The translations under genes and the position numbers were made by a program. The notes beneath the pieces were generated by a model. The model saw nothing but the letters and a program-made list of their open reading frames with translations, did not search any database and was not told where the DNA came from. From positions 1 to 64,000 of the IMG/VR virus record IMGVR_UViG_3300011115_000183: a stretch of DNA of 64,000 nt; one strand, written 5' to 3'. Shown piece after piece: positions 46,301 to 54,668 of this stretch (its first letter is position 1; each line of letters starts with the position of its first letter). Source of the stretch: a virus.

Positions 46301-49300
46301 ACTGGAAAATACAAACAATTAACGCCCGAACAAATTGATGCAGCGGAACAACTGCAAAGCATCATGGATGACAGCAGACAGTTCTTTGCCAAAAAGTTTC
46401 CTGAGGCATATAAAAACTTGTATGAGTTTGTCAGCTACTCCATGACTAATAGGTCTTTTCAATTAGAGTTAGCCAAACTACGTCAAAGTGAAAAGCGAAT
46501 TGAAGCAACGATTCTGCCTGAGAAGAAATCCATGTGGTCTGAGTTCAAGCTGAAAGTGGCTGAACTGCTTGGCGTTACAAAAGAGTTGTTCAAACGTGGC
46601 AAGCTCAACATGGAAGCTCCTATCAATTACCGGATGGAAATTGAAGCTGCGTTTGAAGACATTTTGTCAGTACCTAAAGCGGGTGAGATACAGATGAAAC
46701 CATTGCCCGCTACTGGGCCAAGCAATGGTATTGAGGGTGAAAACTCTGCGTACAACCCAGACCGCAATGACGCGCCGGACGGTAAAAGCTTTGTAAAAAA
46801 GTTGTTTACAACGGCTGAAGGCTGGAGACGAATTGCTACATGGCTTGTAGACAGGCGCACTGAAGCAAAATACTTGTTTGATACATACTACCTTGCAGGT
46901 AAGATTTCACGGGATTTGACTGGCAAGTTCAACAACTTCTATGAATGGGCAGTCACCAGCGCGGCGTTGGGTGAGAATGAGTACATCAACCGTGTACAAG
47001 ACACAGAGAACAAACTGCATAACCAAGTAATGAGTTATGCAACGCTGATTGGGCAAGATTTAAAGTCTGCGTTAAACCGCTTACATAGAATTGCTGAAGC
47101 CCGACATGAGCCAGAGCGTCGGTTTGTCAAGTGGATGCTTACCGTACCTTTGAGCCAGCAACCTCTTCTTGAACAAAACGGTATACACATCAGCCCTGCT
47201 GAACGTCGCGTGCAGATTGTTGGCGATGAGCGATATGGCATACCCGGTCTGGTTCATAAAACAGAACTGACTGAACAACAGCTTATAGATTTGCGGGATG
47301 AATTGACTGCCCTTGCCAACACTTACGCTGATGCGTATGGAGACGGCCCCCGTGTTTCTGACAAGATTCGTGAACGCCTTAATAGACCTGCGCCTCCCGG
47401 TAAAGCTAAGCAGGGTATGCCTATAGATATTAACAACGGTGCATTCCAAGTACTGGGGCTTGAGCAGTCTGAAGTTGCTTTACGTCAGCAGCAAATTGCT
47501 GATATGAAGCAAAACAATCCTGCGGAATATAACGCTATTGAGGCGATATATGACACCATGCGTCAACTGCATAAGACCACAACAGAACTAAATAGAGAGG
47601 GCAACTACTGGTCTACGCCCGTGTCAAATCTTGTTGGGTTGTATGGATTTAAAGACTACATGCCATTCAAGGGTAAAGATCGCGGCAAGAAAACTGCTGA
47701 CGACATCCTTGACTTTGACAGCCGCCGCAATGGGCGTGAGATGCAGGAATTCCAAGCGGCTATGGATGGACGATTTAGTGTTTCTGATAACCCAATCTTG
47801 CAGAGCTTATCCGATGCCATTCGTGCAGCGGGGCGTGCGGGCCGCAAATACTACACACAGTCAATCAAAAATGCAATGGAGGATGGCATTATTCCGGGTG
47901 CTGTTACGCACTTTGAATTTTGGCAACGCAACAACATCGACATGAAGAAGTACAAGGGTGAGGATTACATCTTTCACTACAACAAAGATGGCTCACTAGA
48001 TATTCTCAAGATCACCAATCAAAAGCTGCTGAACTCTTTGCGGTATACCTACCAAGACACCAATACATTGCTTGACACTGCCAATCGAGTAACTGGCTTC
48101 TTTGGCTCGCTGCATACACGGTACAACTACAACTTTGCGCCGATGAACTTTTTGCGCGACTCGTTGTTCAACACATTCAACATTGGCGCAGACCGTGGCC
48201 CTGCTGCGGCGCTTCAGTACGCCACATCAATGGCGGCAAACATTGTTGCCAACAACGGCATAGCCAAAGCGTGGAAAGTTGCTTCCTTACATGACCGAAG
48301 CGACCCTGAGAGTAAAGCACTGCTTGCCAAAATGGTAAAAGAAGATGCCTACGTGAAGAACATGGTCGAGTACCTTGAGAACGGCTCAAAGACTTCTTAC
48401 ACACAAAGCTTTTCTTTAAAAAATAATTTGGAAAAGCTGGCTGAATCCACTGGCAAGTCACGCACGATTACCAAACTGGATCAGTTCAACACACTGATGG
48501 ATACATGGAACAACATGTTTGAATTCACTAGCCGCGCAGCGGTGTATGCCCAAGAGAAAGAGCGTGCCTTAAAAGAACAAATAGCGAACGGCCTCTCAAC
48601 AACGCCCGGCCCCAATGGTCAGATGTCTGCGGCTGAAAAAGCAGCGGCAGTCCAAGCGGCTACGTATGCAAAAGAGATGACCAACTTTGAGCAGAAGGGC
48701 ACGTACAGTCGCGGCATGGGTGCGTTGTATATGTTTATCCGTCCTTCAGCGATCAGTGCCAAACGCTCCATTGAAGCCGTTGTACCCGCCTTCCGTAACA
48801 TTGACGACGTGATAGCTGGCTTGCCCGCCAACATCCAGACTGACCCAGTAGCTGTGGCTAAGTTCCGTACTGCCTATGCTGAGAAGCAACGCAATGCAAG
48901 GATCATGATTACTGCCCTTTCTGGTATGGGATACCTCCTGTACATGATGGCAGAGATGATGTCTCCTGACGACGAACTGGGGCGCAATAATGTCAAGAAT
49001 GACAACATGCAGCAGTGGACTCGCAACGCACGATTCCACATCCCCAACAGCGTATCTGTACCTATGGGCTTGGGTAAAGATGTAGTCTTTCAAGTACCGT
49101 GGGGTTTTGGTATGGGAGCGTTTGCAGCGTCCGGTGCGCAAGTTGCGGGCATGATTCGAGGCAATACCTCCATCAAAGACGGTATGAGCAACATTGGATT
49201 GTCAATCATGCTGGACTCATTCCTACCAATACCGATATCTAAGATTCCCCCATCTGAAGCACCGTTGGCTTTTACCATCGACTCGTTGATGCCCACTGTG

Positions 49301-49966
49301 ATCCGTCCGTTGACTGAGTTCTTAATGAACAAAAATGGTATTGGGCAAGACATTAACAGCGCATCTGCACGTAGGATGGGTGATGCGTATACGGGCGGCG
49401 ACAAGATCCCTGAAATGTATAAGACGGTTGCCAAAGAGTTGTTTAAATCAGATGTGCCGGGGTTCGGTGTGGGTGGTGTACAAGTAAGCCCCAACACGTT
49501 GTACTTCTTTACAAACAGCTACCTTGATGGTATTGGCAAGCTCGCCGAGATGTCCTACAGCATGGTTGATTTGAGTAAGGGCGCAAAAGAGTTCAACCCC
49601 AAGACTGACATACCGCTGATGGGTTCTTTCTTTGGCTCTAAGTCCAACGTGGATTCCCGTGAGTTCACTTCGGTTGAGAATCAGATAAAGAACATTCAGC
49701 GCAAGCTGAACACATTTGACACAGCAGCTCCGCTGGAAGGCATGAAGTACGACATGCAGAACCCCATGCACAGGGACATTGTGGACATCTATAAGAACCA
49801 AATTGGGGAACTTAACAAGCTTCGGCATGAAGCGGAACAGATTCGATATGAGCAGGGGCTGACACCGAAGCAACGCGATCAAATGTTAAAAATGATTATT
49901 CTGGAAGAAAACTTAATGAAGTACCAGATGGTCTCCATGTTTAAAGCGTACGGGGTCAAGCCTTAA
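43391..49966 (+). CDS. giant polyvalent internal/ejection protein with HExxH peptidase motif and LPD38-like region, 2191 aa
   Basis: Two short repeats open the protein (AAGYSDAEIVDHL and KAGYSDSDLLQHF). Hydrophobic Ala/Gly-rich segments follow at about 150-200, then a disordered Thr/Ala/Glu linker (about 400-480, 560-620). LMHELVHAGT carries an HELVH zinc-peptidase motif (H955, E956, H959), with YEFVSYS downstream as a possible third ligand. The region near 1690-1800 (LMDTWNNMFEFTSRAAVYAQ, YSRGMGALYMFIRPS) resembles the LPD38 domain of large polyvalent phage proteins. It is probably packaged and injected, with the peptidase acting in the host or on itself. Confidence 0.7.
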   Translation: MALDIEKARAAGYSDAEIVDHLSQSSTLDVNKARKAGYSDSDLLQHFKSVEPIPTPKQEAKVLPASDTSSDFMRGLSNYFPQLQELGGATEALAGVGLHKIGATDTGKSLIEGGLKTMESGKAKQVSKESDEFLKAYEKGIGTVLTDWLPYQMGAGVANVAETLGFSALGALAGTAVEPGVGTVVGAFGSALSKTMVKKGIKEAAEAVAAKEGKAAADEFVKAETKKLLTEQLEKGVLQTYSKAGAKSIGSTAGMVGQAGLHGMGEVGSRVFDEEKRRAESEGREFKPEDIDMGRVAPAVLVHGVADYFFNKIGLDSMKIGSDATKSLAMDIAKRIAVTGAKEIPAEELQTLAERYGAGLSLTDKEALNEYINTAAASVGMSVVPGGVGGARTHMAVAKTKALEEQQKAQQNTTQTTTGTQTTETAPKVDADTAALLTPATPIGQKTKPAETTPATTEVKADETTPAATEIKTDETAPPTESREATVDRLIQERTAELEELEKKREALGFAPKLRRNSSQKVREAVAAIEELEKEIGGVKQALWFLHTGKEIDKEKGQNVNEPIASAGGAGATVAGKPGAVVTTGGTTTTQSDRVVDTGTPATDTGAGKAIQPATLTDEQRMLSELKPPERIDTTPGYVATEQSGEANLKAAMELAAQYEKTADEDYQKNLAESKVNEKGKPRKIPQHEITAEMQEEYDLTREAKREEGVVIPAWNDLTSDEKDVYFDNIRQNTIEEHNTAADTLDAYRKKKSADKLNLTTEQQRFVNAYEQNRAISSKLFGVEFPAWGDLNTDDKQVYLQQIISNAGLQQDVGFAHLGAHLLQKERRMTNDQKHAVVLRMVEVQNKIEQEHKQNKEKYDKLNQASQRTSVQGLVPDAVLAHIKGNNIQGVLQFLRTSANNKFFRNIAQAIFSMKLNTQIKMIEKLPGKDLAIYDPASDTIFVTPFGASETVLMHELVHAGTIKVLNLFLTGKYKQLTPEQIDAAEQLQSIMDDSRQFFAKKFPEAYKNLYEFVSYSMTNRSFQLELAKLRQSEKRIEATILPEKKSMWSEFKLKVAELLGVTKELFKRGKLNMEAPINYRMEIEAAFEDILSVPKAGEIQMKPLPATGPSNGIEGENSAYNPDRNDAPDGKSFVKKLFTTAEGWRRIATWLVDRRTEAKYLFDTYYLAGKISRDLTGKFNNFYEWAVTSAALGENEYINRVQDTENKLHNQVMSYATLIGQDLKSALNRLHRIAEARHEPERRFVKWMLTVPLSQQPLLEQNGIHISPAERRVQIVGDERYGIPGLVHKTELTEQQLIDLRDELTALANTYADAYGDGPRVSDKIRERLNRPAPPGKAKQGMPIDINNGAFQVLGLEQSEVALRQQQIADMKQNNPAEYNAIEAIYDTMRQLHKTTTELNREGNYWSTPVSNLVGLYGFKDYMPFKGKDRGKKTADDILDFDSRRNGREMQEFQAAMDGRFSVSDNPILQSLSDAIRAAGRAGRKYYTQSIKNAMEDGIIPGAVTHFEFWQRNNIDMKKYKGEDYIFHYNKDGSLDILKITNQKLLNSLRYTYQDTNTLLDTANRVTGFFGSLHTRYNYNFAPMNFLRDSLFNTFNIGADRGPAAALQYATSMAANIVANNGIAKAWKVASLHDRSDPESKALLAKMVKEDAYVKNMVEYLENGSKTSYTQSFSLKNNLEKLAESTGKSRTITKLDQFNTLMDTWNNMFEFTSRAAVYAQEKERALKEQIANGLSTTPGPNGQMSAAEKAAAVQAATYAKEMTNFEQKGTYSRGMGALYMFIRPSAISAKRSIEAVVPAFRNIDDVIAGLPANIQTDPVAVAKFRTAYAEKQRNARIMITALSGMGYLLYMMAEMMSPDDELGRNNVKNDNMQQWTRNARFHIPNSVSVPMGLGKDVVFQVPWGFGMGAFAASGAQVAGMIRGNTSIKDGMSNIGLSIMLDSFLPIPISKIPPSEAPLAFTIDSLMPTVIRPLTEFLMNKNGIGQDINSASARRMGDAYTGGDKIPEMYKTVAKELFKSDVPGFGVGGVQVSPNTLYFFTNSYLDGIGKLAEMSYSMVDLSKGAKEFNPKTDIPLMGSFFGSKSNVDSREFTSVENQIKNIQRKLNTFDTAAPLEGMKYDMQNPMHRDIVDIYKNQIGELNKLRHEAEQIRYEQGLTPKQRDQMLKMIILEENLMKYQMVSMFKAYGVKP

Positions 49967-50157
49967 CGGATGCGCCACGTGCGCACTCCGATGTGATCTT
50001 CTTTGACGACGATGTAAGACTTGACCCTAATACCGGCACGTTTTGCACTGCTGTCGATTGAGTAAATTAACTCAGCAAAACGAAGGGTGGGGATAAAAAA
50101 ACTATCCCCTACCTCCATAGCCTCAAACGGAAGCACCCAATCTGGTTCAGGAACCAT
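49963..50157 (-). CDS. small protein, 64 aa, unknown function
   Basis: This is the last gene of the right minus-strand arm, and its stop overlaps the stop of the converging giant gene. The product (MEVGDSFFIPTLRFAELIYS then GIRVKSYIVVKEDHIGVRTW) matches the wording of short conserved phage proteins with a MxVGDSFFIP start and GVRVWR end. The function is unknown. It overlaps the primase-helicase gene by eleven bases. Confidence 0.65.
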   Translation of the reverse strand: MVPEPDWVLPFEAMEVGDSFFIPTLRFAELIYSIDSSAKRAGIRVKSYIVVKEDHIGVRTWRIR

Positions 50158-52984
50158 TTAGCAGTTCAGTCGGGATCGGTGTTCTGAACCAGTACAGGTA
50201 TGCTGGATCAGTACTGATGGCGCTTTTCCAACCTGTGGTCAGTCGCCCCTTCTTATCGTCGAACAGCACCTTGCGTTCACGCATGTCTGCCTCGAACTCC
50301 CGTGCCCCAATCATGCGCTCTGACAGGTACTTCTTAAACTCAGACTTAGAGACTTGCAAAAGATTCTCTTCGCTGACGATACGCGCAACGATCTGGCCCC
50401 GTGGCTCCATTGTGGTCTTGCCATCTTTAAGCACAAGGATGTTTGCCATGTTCTTGTTGATGAAGTCACCAAGCAGGGATTGATAGTCCGTGAAGTTGAC
50501 CCGTACCACAGTCTCTCTGATGCTAATCATCTCTTGGATGACTCTGGGATAGATGCGCTCGATGTCGTAGGCCGTCAGCTTGGTCTCGTTGGCGATTGAT
50601 GCCCCTGTGAAGTTCGCCGCCACAAGGTTCTGGTAGAAACGATACTCGCTGTAATTGCCAAAGTCTTTTAAGAATCTATCTTCCCAGTACTTGATCTGGT
50701 CAAGTATGTATTGGTCGCCTTCCATCATGACGTGGCGCATAAATAGGGGGCCAGCATGTCCGTAGTTAAACCGGAACGCATCAAAGATCTTTGGCCCAAG
50801 AGTGCCATCTTTGTCAAGCATGGTTGGCTTCCTGATAGCCAGCTCAATCAGTCGGGCAGCTTCGCCATCAAGGCTCATCTTCTTAGATTCCAATATGCCA
50901 TAAAGCCCGTGGTTCGATGTAAGCACGGCGATCAATGAGGCAGACATCTCATACTCCCGTTCAGCGTTGACCGAACTCTGCATCCTGATCTTGGCCTTGC
51001 CGTGCGAGATGCCATGAATCAAACTACCCAACTCCTCAGCCTTCTTGTCGCCCACCTCATCTAGACCAAACATAAGGTTGTGCAAACCAAGGTAGCGCCC
51101 CGTCAATCCGTTATCAGTTGCCTTGACCACGCTTAGATCCTTGGGATGCCCAAACACGCTTAGGCCACCGTACATTGCGCCTGTCTTGGCGTTGCCTGAC
51201 TTGCCAGTAAGGCTCATAACCACGCCGGAAGTAGACGTAAAAGGCATCAACGGAGACCCAAACCCGCTCATGGCAGCAAACGCATGGAGTTCAAACTCTG
51301 GGTTGTTCAAGAAATCTATTGACTCACGCCAGCGCTCTAACGTGCCGTGCTGTGTCAGGTGCTTGGCAAGCCCTTTGACGAACGGGGAAGACGGCGCATC
51401 AATGATCTCGCCTGTGTGCGTGATCTCTTTCTTGCCGATTACGAAGCTTCGCTTATCCCAATCTGGATCTGTACGCTCTTGCGTCCATCCCATCTGCATA
51501 CGCATCAAAAGTGCTTTGTCAGTTGTTTGCATGAATTGTCCCCATTTAACGATGTAGTTCATAAGATGTTGGTCATGTGCTGAGTTAAAGAAAACGCCAT
51601 TGCTCGACATGATGGCCTTGAAGGCTTCCTTGGCATAGACATGCTTCATTGGAAGTAAAAACTCACGATGTCCATCTTTGGGTAGTTCAAGACGCATCTG
51701 TAAGCATTCGCCGTCGTGTGGACTGACCATACGAACGACTGGGTAGAGATTGTTTGCGAGGATAAGGATTGGATCGTCTTGGTGCTTCACACCTTTCTTG
51801 TCAACCTTGGGGGCTGGGACAAAGTAAATACCGCCGTGCTGTCCCCGCACGTAGGGCATCAGAAATTCTGGGAAATCAGAAACCGCTTGGGTATCCGATA
51901 CTTCCCATACTGGTTCCTCCGTATTTGCTTTTGGGGCGGGGGTGAACTCTCTGGCAAGAGATATGGGGCTGACGATCTTGCCTCGGTGTTGACATCCTTC
52001 GCATCGCTCGGGGAAATGGGTAATGAACCATTCACAGGTGCGCGGAGCAAGAGCGCGATCTGCGAGTCCTTGGGTTTCTTCATGTGTATATCTCGGGTCA
52101 GGTTTAGATAGGATGTGGACAGCTTCTGCGCCGTCATCACAGAATTTTGCTATTGATATGATCGCGTGCCACATTGGGTTATCCAATTTGCCTGCATTGT
52201 CGTTGGCGTACTTGACTTGATTACATCCGTCCCCTGCCTTTGACTTCTCTATAAGAGTTTCATACTTCTTTGAAAAATTATCTGCTTTGAGCAACGCCTT
52301 GGTTTCTTCATCCAAGCCTTTGGGTATGCTCGCAAGAATATTCTCCATCTCAGGTGACCTAGGCTCTACTGCTACAACCTCACCTTCCTCACCCAACAGA
52401 AATGCTTTGAACTCGTCCCAGCTATAAACATGAATCTCATCACTAATGACTGACGTAGGGCGTGGGATACCCGTCTTGTAATTGAATGTCTCAGGACACC
52501 GCATAATTCGTGCGGCATCTGCTGTGACTACGGGGTCAATAGCAATGTGCTGTAGGCATAGCGCCTTGAATGCTTCTGCGGCTGGCTTCCATTCATCCTT
52601 GGGGATGTCTGTATCCATAATCCAGTAAGCGTGTATCCCGCCACCTGAATCAATCACCACTGGGTCTGGTAGGTTCGCTTCCCCTTGCAGTTTGTACAAC
52701 GCTACGTGGGCAGCTTCTTTACTGTCGTACTCCTTGCCTTCACCTACATCAAGATCAATGAAGAATGATCTGACAAACAAACAATCATCTGCTTTACGGC
52801 TGTATCCTTCAAATGTCCCCAGTGCTACAAATACATCTGCATCCTTCTTTTTGAGTTTTTCAATTTCTTCAAATACGCCGTCGAGTGTCTCCGCAAACCG
52901 ATTTGCCATTCTTCTTTGATGCAAACCACTAACACAGTAGACACCCTGACTTGGCAATGCTTTCTCGTAGAATTGTTTTAACAT
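50147..52984 (-). CDS. PrimPol-type primase fused to DUF927-type helicase, 945 aa
   Basis: The N-terminal 170 residues carry archaeo-eukaryotic primase motifs: FFIDLDVG with D77 and D79 (metal site), DSGGGIH at 112-118, and AARIMRCPETFNYK (157-170). A linker with a Cys/His set (CEWFITHFPERCEGCQH) follows. The second half resembles DUF927 helicases, with Walker A GKSGNAKTGA near residue 595 and Walker B LMFGLDEVG near 640. It probably primes and unwinds DNA for the family A polymerase encoded nearby. Alternative hairpins precede the start and could control its translation. Confidence 0.8.
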   Translation of the reverse strand: MLKQFYEKALPSQGVYCVSGLHQRRMANRFAETLDGVFEEIEKLKKKDADVFVALGTFEGYSRKADDCLFVRSFFIDLDVGEGKEYDSKEAAHVALYKLQGEANLPDPVVIDSGGGIHAYWIMDTDIPKDEWKPAAEAFKALCLQHIAIDPVVTADAARIMRCPETFNYKTGIPRPTSVISDEIHVYSWDEFKAFLLGEEGEVVAVEPRSPEMENILASIPKGLDEETKALLKADNFSKKYETLIEKSKAGDGCNQVKYANDNAGKLDNPMWHAIISIAKFCDDGAEAVHILSKPDPRYTHEETQGLADRALAPRTCEWFITHFPERCEGCQHRGKIVSPISLAREFTPAPKANTEEPVWEVSDTQAVSDFPEFLMPYVRGQHGGIYFVPAPKVDKKGVKHQDDPILILANNLYPVVRMVSPHDGECLQMRLELPKDGHREFLLPMKHVYAKEAFKAIMSSNGVFFNSAHDQHLMNYIVKWGQFMQTTDKALLMRMQMGWTQERTDPDWDKRSFVIGKKEITHTGEIIDAPSSPFVKGLAKHLTQHGTLERWRESIDFLNNPEFELHAFAAMSGFGSPLMPFTSTSGVVMSLTGKSGNAKTGAMYGGLSVFGHPKDLSVVKATDNGLTGRYLGLHNLMFGLDEVGDKKAEELGSLIHGISHGKAKIRMQSSVNAEREYEMSASLIAVLTSNHGLYGILESKKMSLDGEAARLIELAIRKPTMLDKDGTLGPKIFDAFRFNYGHAGPLFMRHVMMEGDQYILDQIKYWEDRFLKDFGNYSEYRFYQNLVAANFTGASIANETKLTAYDIERIYPRVIQEMISIRETVVRVNFTDYQSLLGDFINKNMANILVLKDGKTTMEPRGQIVARIVSEENLLQVSKSEFKKYLSERMIGAREFEADMRERKVLFDDKKGRLTTGWKSAISTDPAYLYWFRTPIPTELLNGS

Positions 52985-53002
52985 GTCTCGCCAGAGTTGA
53001 AA

Positions 53003-53024
53003 AGAGCGAGACTATGCTCGCTCT
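53003..53024 (-). promoter_or_regulatory. hairpin AGAGCGAG-N6-CTCGCTCT before primase-helicase
   Basis: A perfect 8-bp stem followed by TTTT on the minus strand, between the HTH gene and the primase start. The same bases can instead pair as CCAGAG with CTCTGG next to the start codon. It could be a weak terminator/attenuator or a translational switch. Confidence 0.5.
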
Positions 53025-53051
53025 GGTTGATGATGTCGGAGTTACCTCCGT

Positions 53052-53372
53052 TTAGTTCTTGTCGAATGACCTCCCGACCATGTCTTCAAGATAAGCTTTC
53101 GCATGTGCATTGCTCGTCGCTGGAAGAATACCCTTTGCGGTATCGCTCTCAATCAGGTTTGTGATCGCTTCAAGCTTGAGCATATTCTTGTGTCGGATAT
53201 GACCGCCACGGAACCAACTGTAGACCGTCATCCGAGTCACTTCCAACGCATATGCTACATACTTTGCGGGCAGGTTTCCCTTCACGCAGGCGTTAGCTAG
53301 GGCAATCCCTACCCTGTTTGGATTTGATTTCTCCAACTCTTCAAGAAACGGTTTACTGTATGTCCGTGGCAT
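53052..53372 (-). CDS. HTH-type regulator, 106 aa
   Basis: Residues 33-57 (LPAKYVAYALEVTRMTVYSW then FRGG) form a helix-turn-helix of the Cro/CI type, flanked by helices (VGIALANACVK and NMLKLEAITNLIE). Such proteins bind operators and control phage gene expression or help plasmid-type replication. It lies just upstream of the primase-helicase and may regulate the replication operon. GGAGTAAGGA precedes its start. Confidence 0.7.
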   Translation of the reverse strand: MPRTYSKPFLEELEKSNPNRVGIALANACVKGNLPAKYVAYALEVTRMTVYSWFRGGHIRHKNMLKLEAITNLIESDTAKGILPATSNAHAKAYLEDMVGRSFDKN

Positions 53373-53381
53373 CCTTACTCC

Positions 53382-54218
53382 TTACTTCTTAGACCATTTT
53401 TTAACAACGTCTGAGATATTTTTATCATCAGCGACGGGTTTATCAGAGGCAACCTTCGTTGGTTCTGGAACAGATTCTGGTTGAGCGACTTCCACCTCAC
53501 CAGCAACATCCACCTGATAGACATTCATCTTGACGGCGGCTTCAGCGGCAGGGCTTTTTGCCTGACGTGCAATGGTCTGCAAGTCTTCGTCTTCCACCTT
53601 GCCAGCAGGGCTGAACAGAACCTTTGGTGTAGGAGATTTCGTATCGAAGGCCATCTTGGTAATCACACGACCTGCACTGACGTTGTGTGACGCAAGGTGC
53701 TGGATGTAAGGACGGAATGGGAATCGACCGTTGTCTTCTTTACCGAAGGAAGATGTAGCTGGCAGAACCAACTGCATCACGTCGCCAGCAGGATCGTTAG
53801 GCAACACCACGGCAGTGCGCCAAGACAGGCGGCAAGCTGTGCCAGAACCACCTTGACCAGAACCTTTGACGGCCTTGTCGCAGTCTGCGCACTTGCTTGC
53901 TACGGGAGCCTTGACATCGGCATCGGGGGTCTCAGAGTCTGTTGACCAGCAGTTCGGGCTGATCTTCTGGCCTTCTTGATACACACCCTCGTAAAACATA
54001 CGGGATGCTTTGTGTGCCATCTTCACGAAGATGACGTTCATGTGGCGGTCTTCGATCGTACCGATTTCCTTGCCGCCAGAATATTTGCGGAACACGCCGC
54101 CTTTAATTGAGATGCGTTTGTTGGAACGCGCACCGCCTGCTACGGCAAGTGTGTCTTCATCCAAGCCCTCAACGGGGGTCATTGCACCACTGAACATTGT
54201 TGCGAGATCTGTACTCAT
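53382..54218 (-). CDS. probable ssDNA-binding protein with zinc-type Cys cluster, 278 aa
   Basis: The middle has CWSTDSETPDADVKAPVASK followed by CADCDKAVKGSGQGGSGTAC, a pattern I know from phage single-stranded DNA-binding proteins that hold a zinc ion. The N-terminal half has beta-strand patterns of an OB fold (KRISIKGGVFRKYSGGKEIG) and the C-terminus is acidic and flexible, with a final KKWSKK. Location in the replication operon between HTH and helicase genes fits. The call is by pattern and context. Confidence 0.6.
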   Translation of the reverse strand: MSTDLATMFSGAMTPVEGLDEDTLAVAGGARSNKRISIKGGVFRKYSGGKEIGTIEDRHMNVIFVKMAHKASRMFYEGVYQEGQKISPNCWSTDSETPDADVKAPVASKCADCDKAVKGSGQGGSGTACRLSWRTAVVLPNDPAGDVMQLVLPATSSFGKEDNGRFPFRPYIQHLASHNVSAGRVITKMAFDTKSPTPKVLFSPAGKVEDEDLQTIARQAKSPAAEAAVKMNVYQVDVAGEVEVAQPESVPEPTKVASDKPVADDKNISDVVKKWSKK

Positions 54219-54248
54219 TTGATTTTCCTTGTTTACTGAACTGACTGA

Positions 54249-54668
54249 TTAATTCGAGGGTTTACGCACGGTGATCGTGAATTCCCTCATTACATTCACT
54301 CCGGGCGGCAAGCCATCGGCTGTGCGTTCCTTAATGAATTCCTTGAAGTTGCCCTGATGGATACGTGCTTCCAACAGGTCAACCGCCTCGTTCTCCAACA
54401 CAAACTTTCTGAAGCTTTCGCCATCAGCTACGGTGAAGCGTTCGTTCAATTTGCGAATCACTGTGCCGTTGTTTGTGCGGATGCTCTTGGCATTGCTCTC
54501 GTTGCAGGTCACCATGAAATTCTGCTCAAGGACTTTCATCTCATCCTCAAGCGCCTTGTCTTGGCCTTCCCACTCAGCTTTCATCTTCTCACGTGCTGAA
54601 CGTATTGTCAAGTATACCTTGACTAATTCATCCAGTTTTGTGTCTTCAATTTCATCGGCTGCGCTCAT
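54249..54668 (-). CDS. conserved phage replication-region protein, 139 aa
   Basis: The N-terminus is a long coiled-coil (LVKVYLTIRSAREKMKAEWE), followed by a small domain with SIRTNNGTVIRKLNERFTVA and a C-terminal LPPGVNVMREFTITVRKPS. The latter parts are a recurring signature of small phage proteins next to recombination and replication genes. Its layout recalls nuclease-inhibitor-type (Gam-like) proteins but I have no proof. It overlaps the helicase start. Confidence 0.6.
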   Translation of the reverse strand: MSAADEIEDTKLDELVKVYLTIRSAREKMKAEWEGQDKALEDEMKVLEQNFMVTCNESNAKSIRTNNGTVIRKLNERFTVADGESFRKFVLENEAVDLLEARIHQGNFKEFIKERTADGLPPGVNVMREFTITVRKPSN

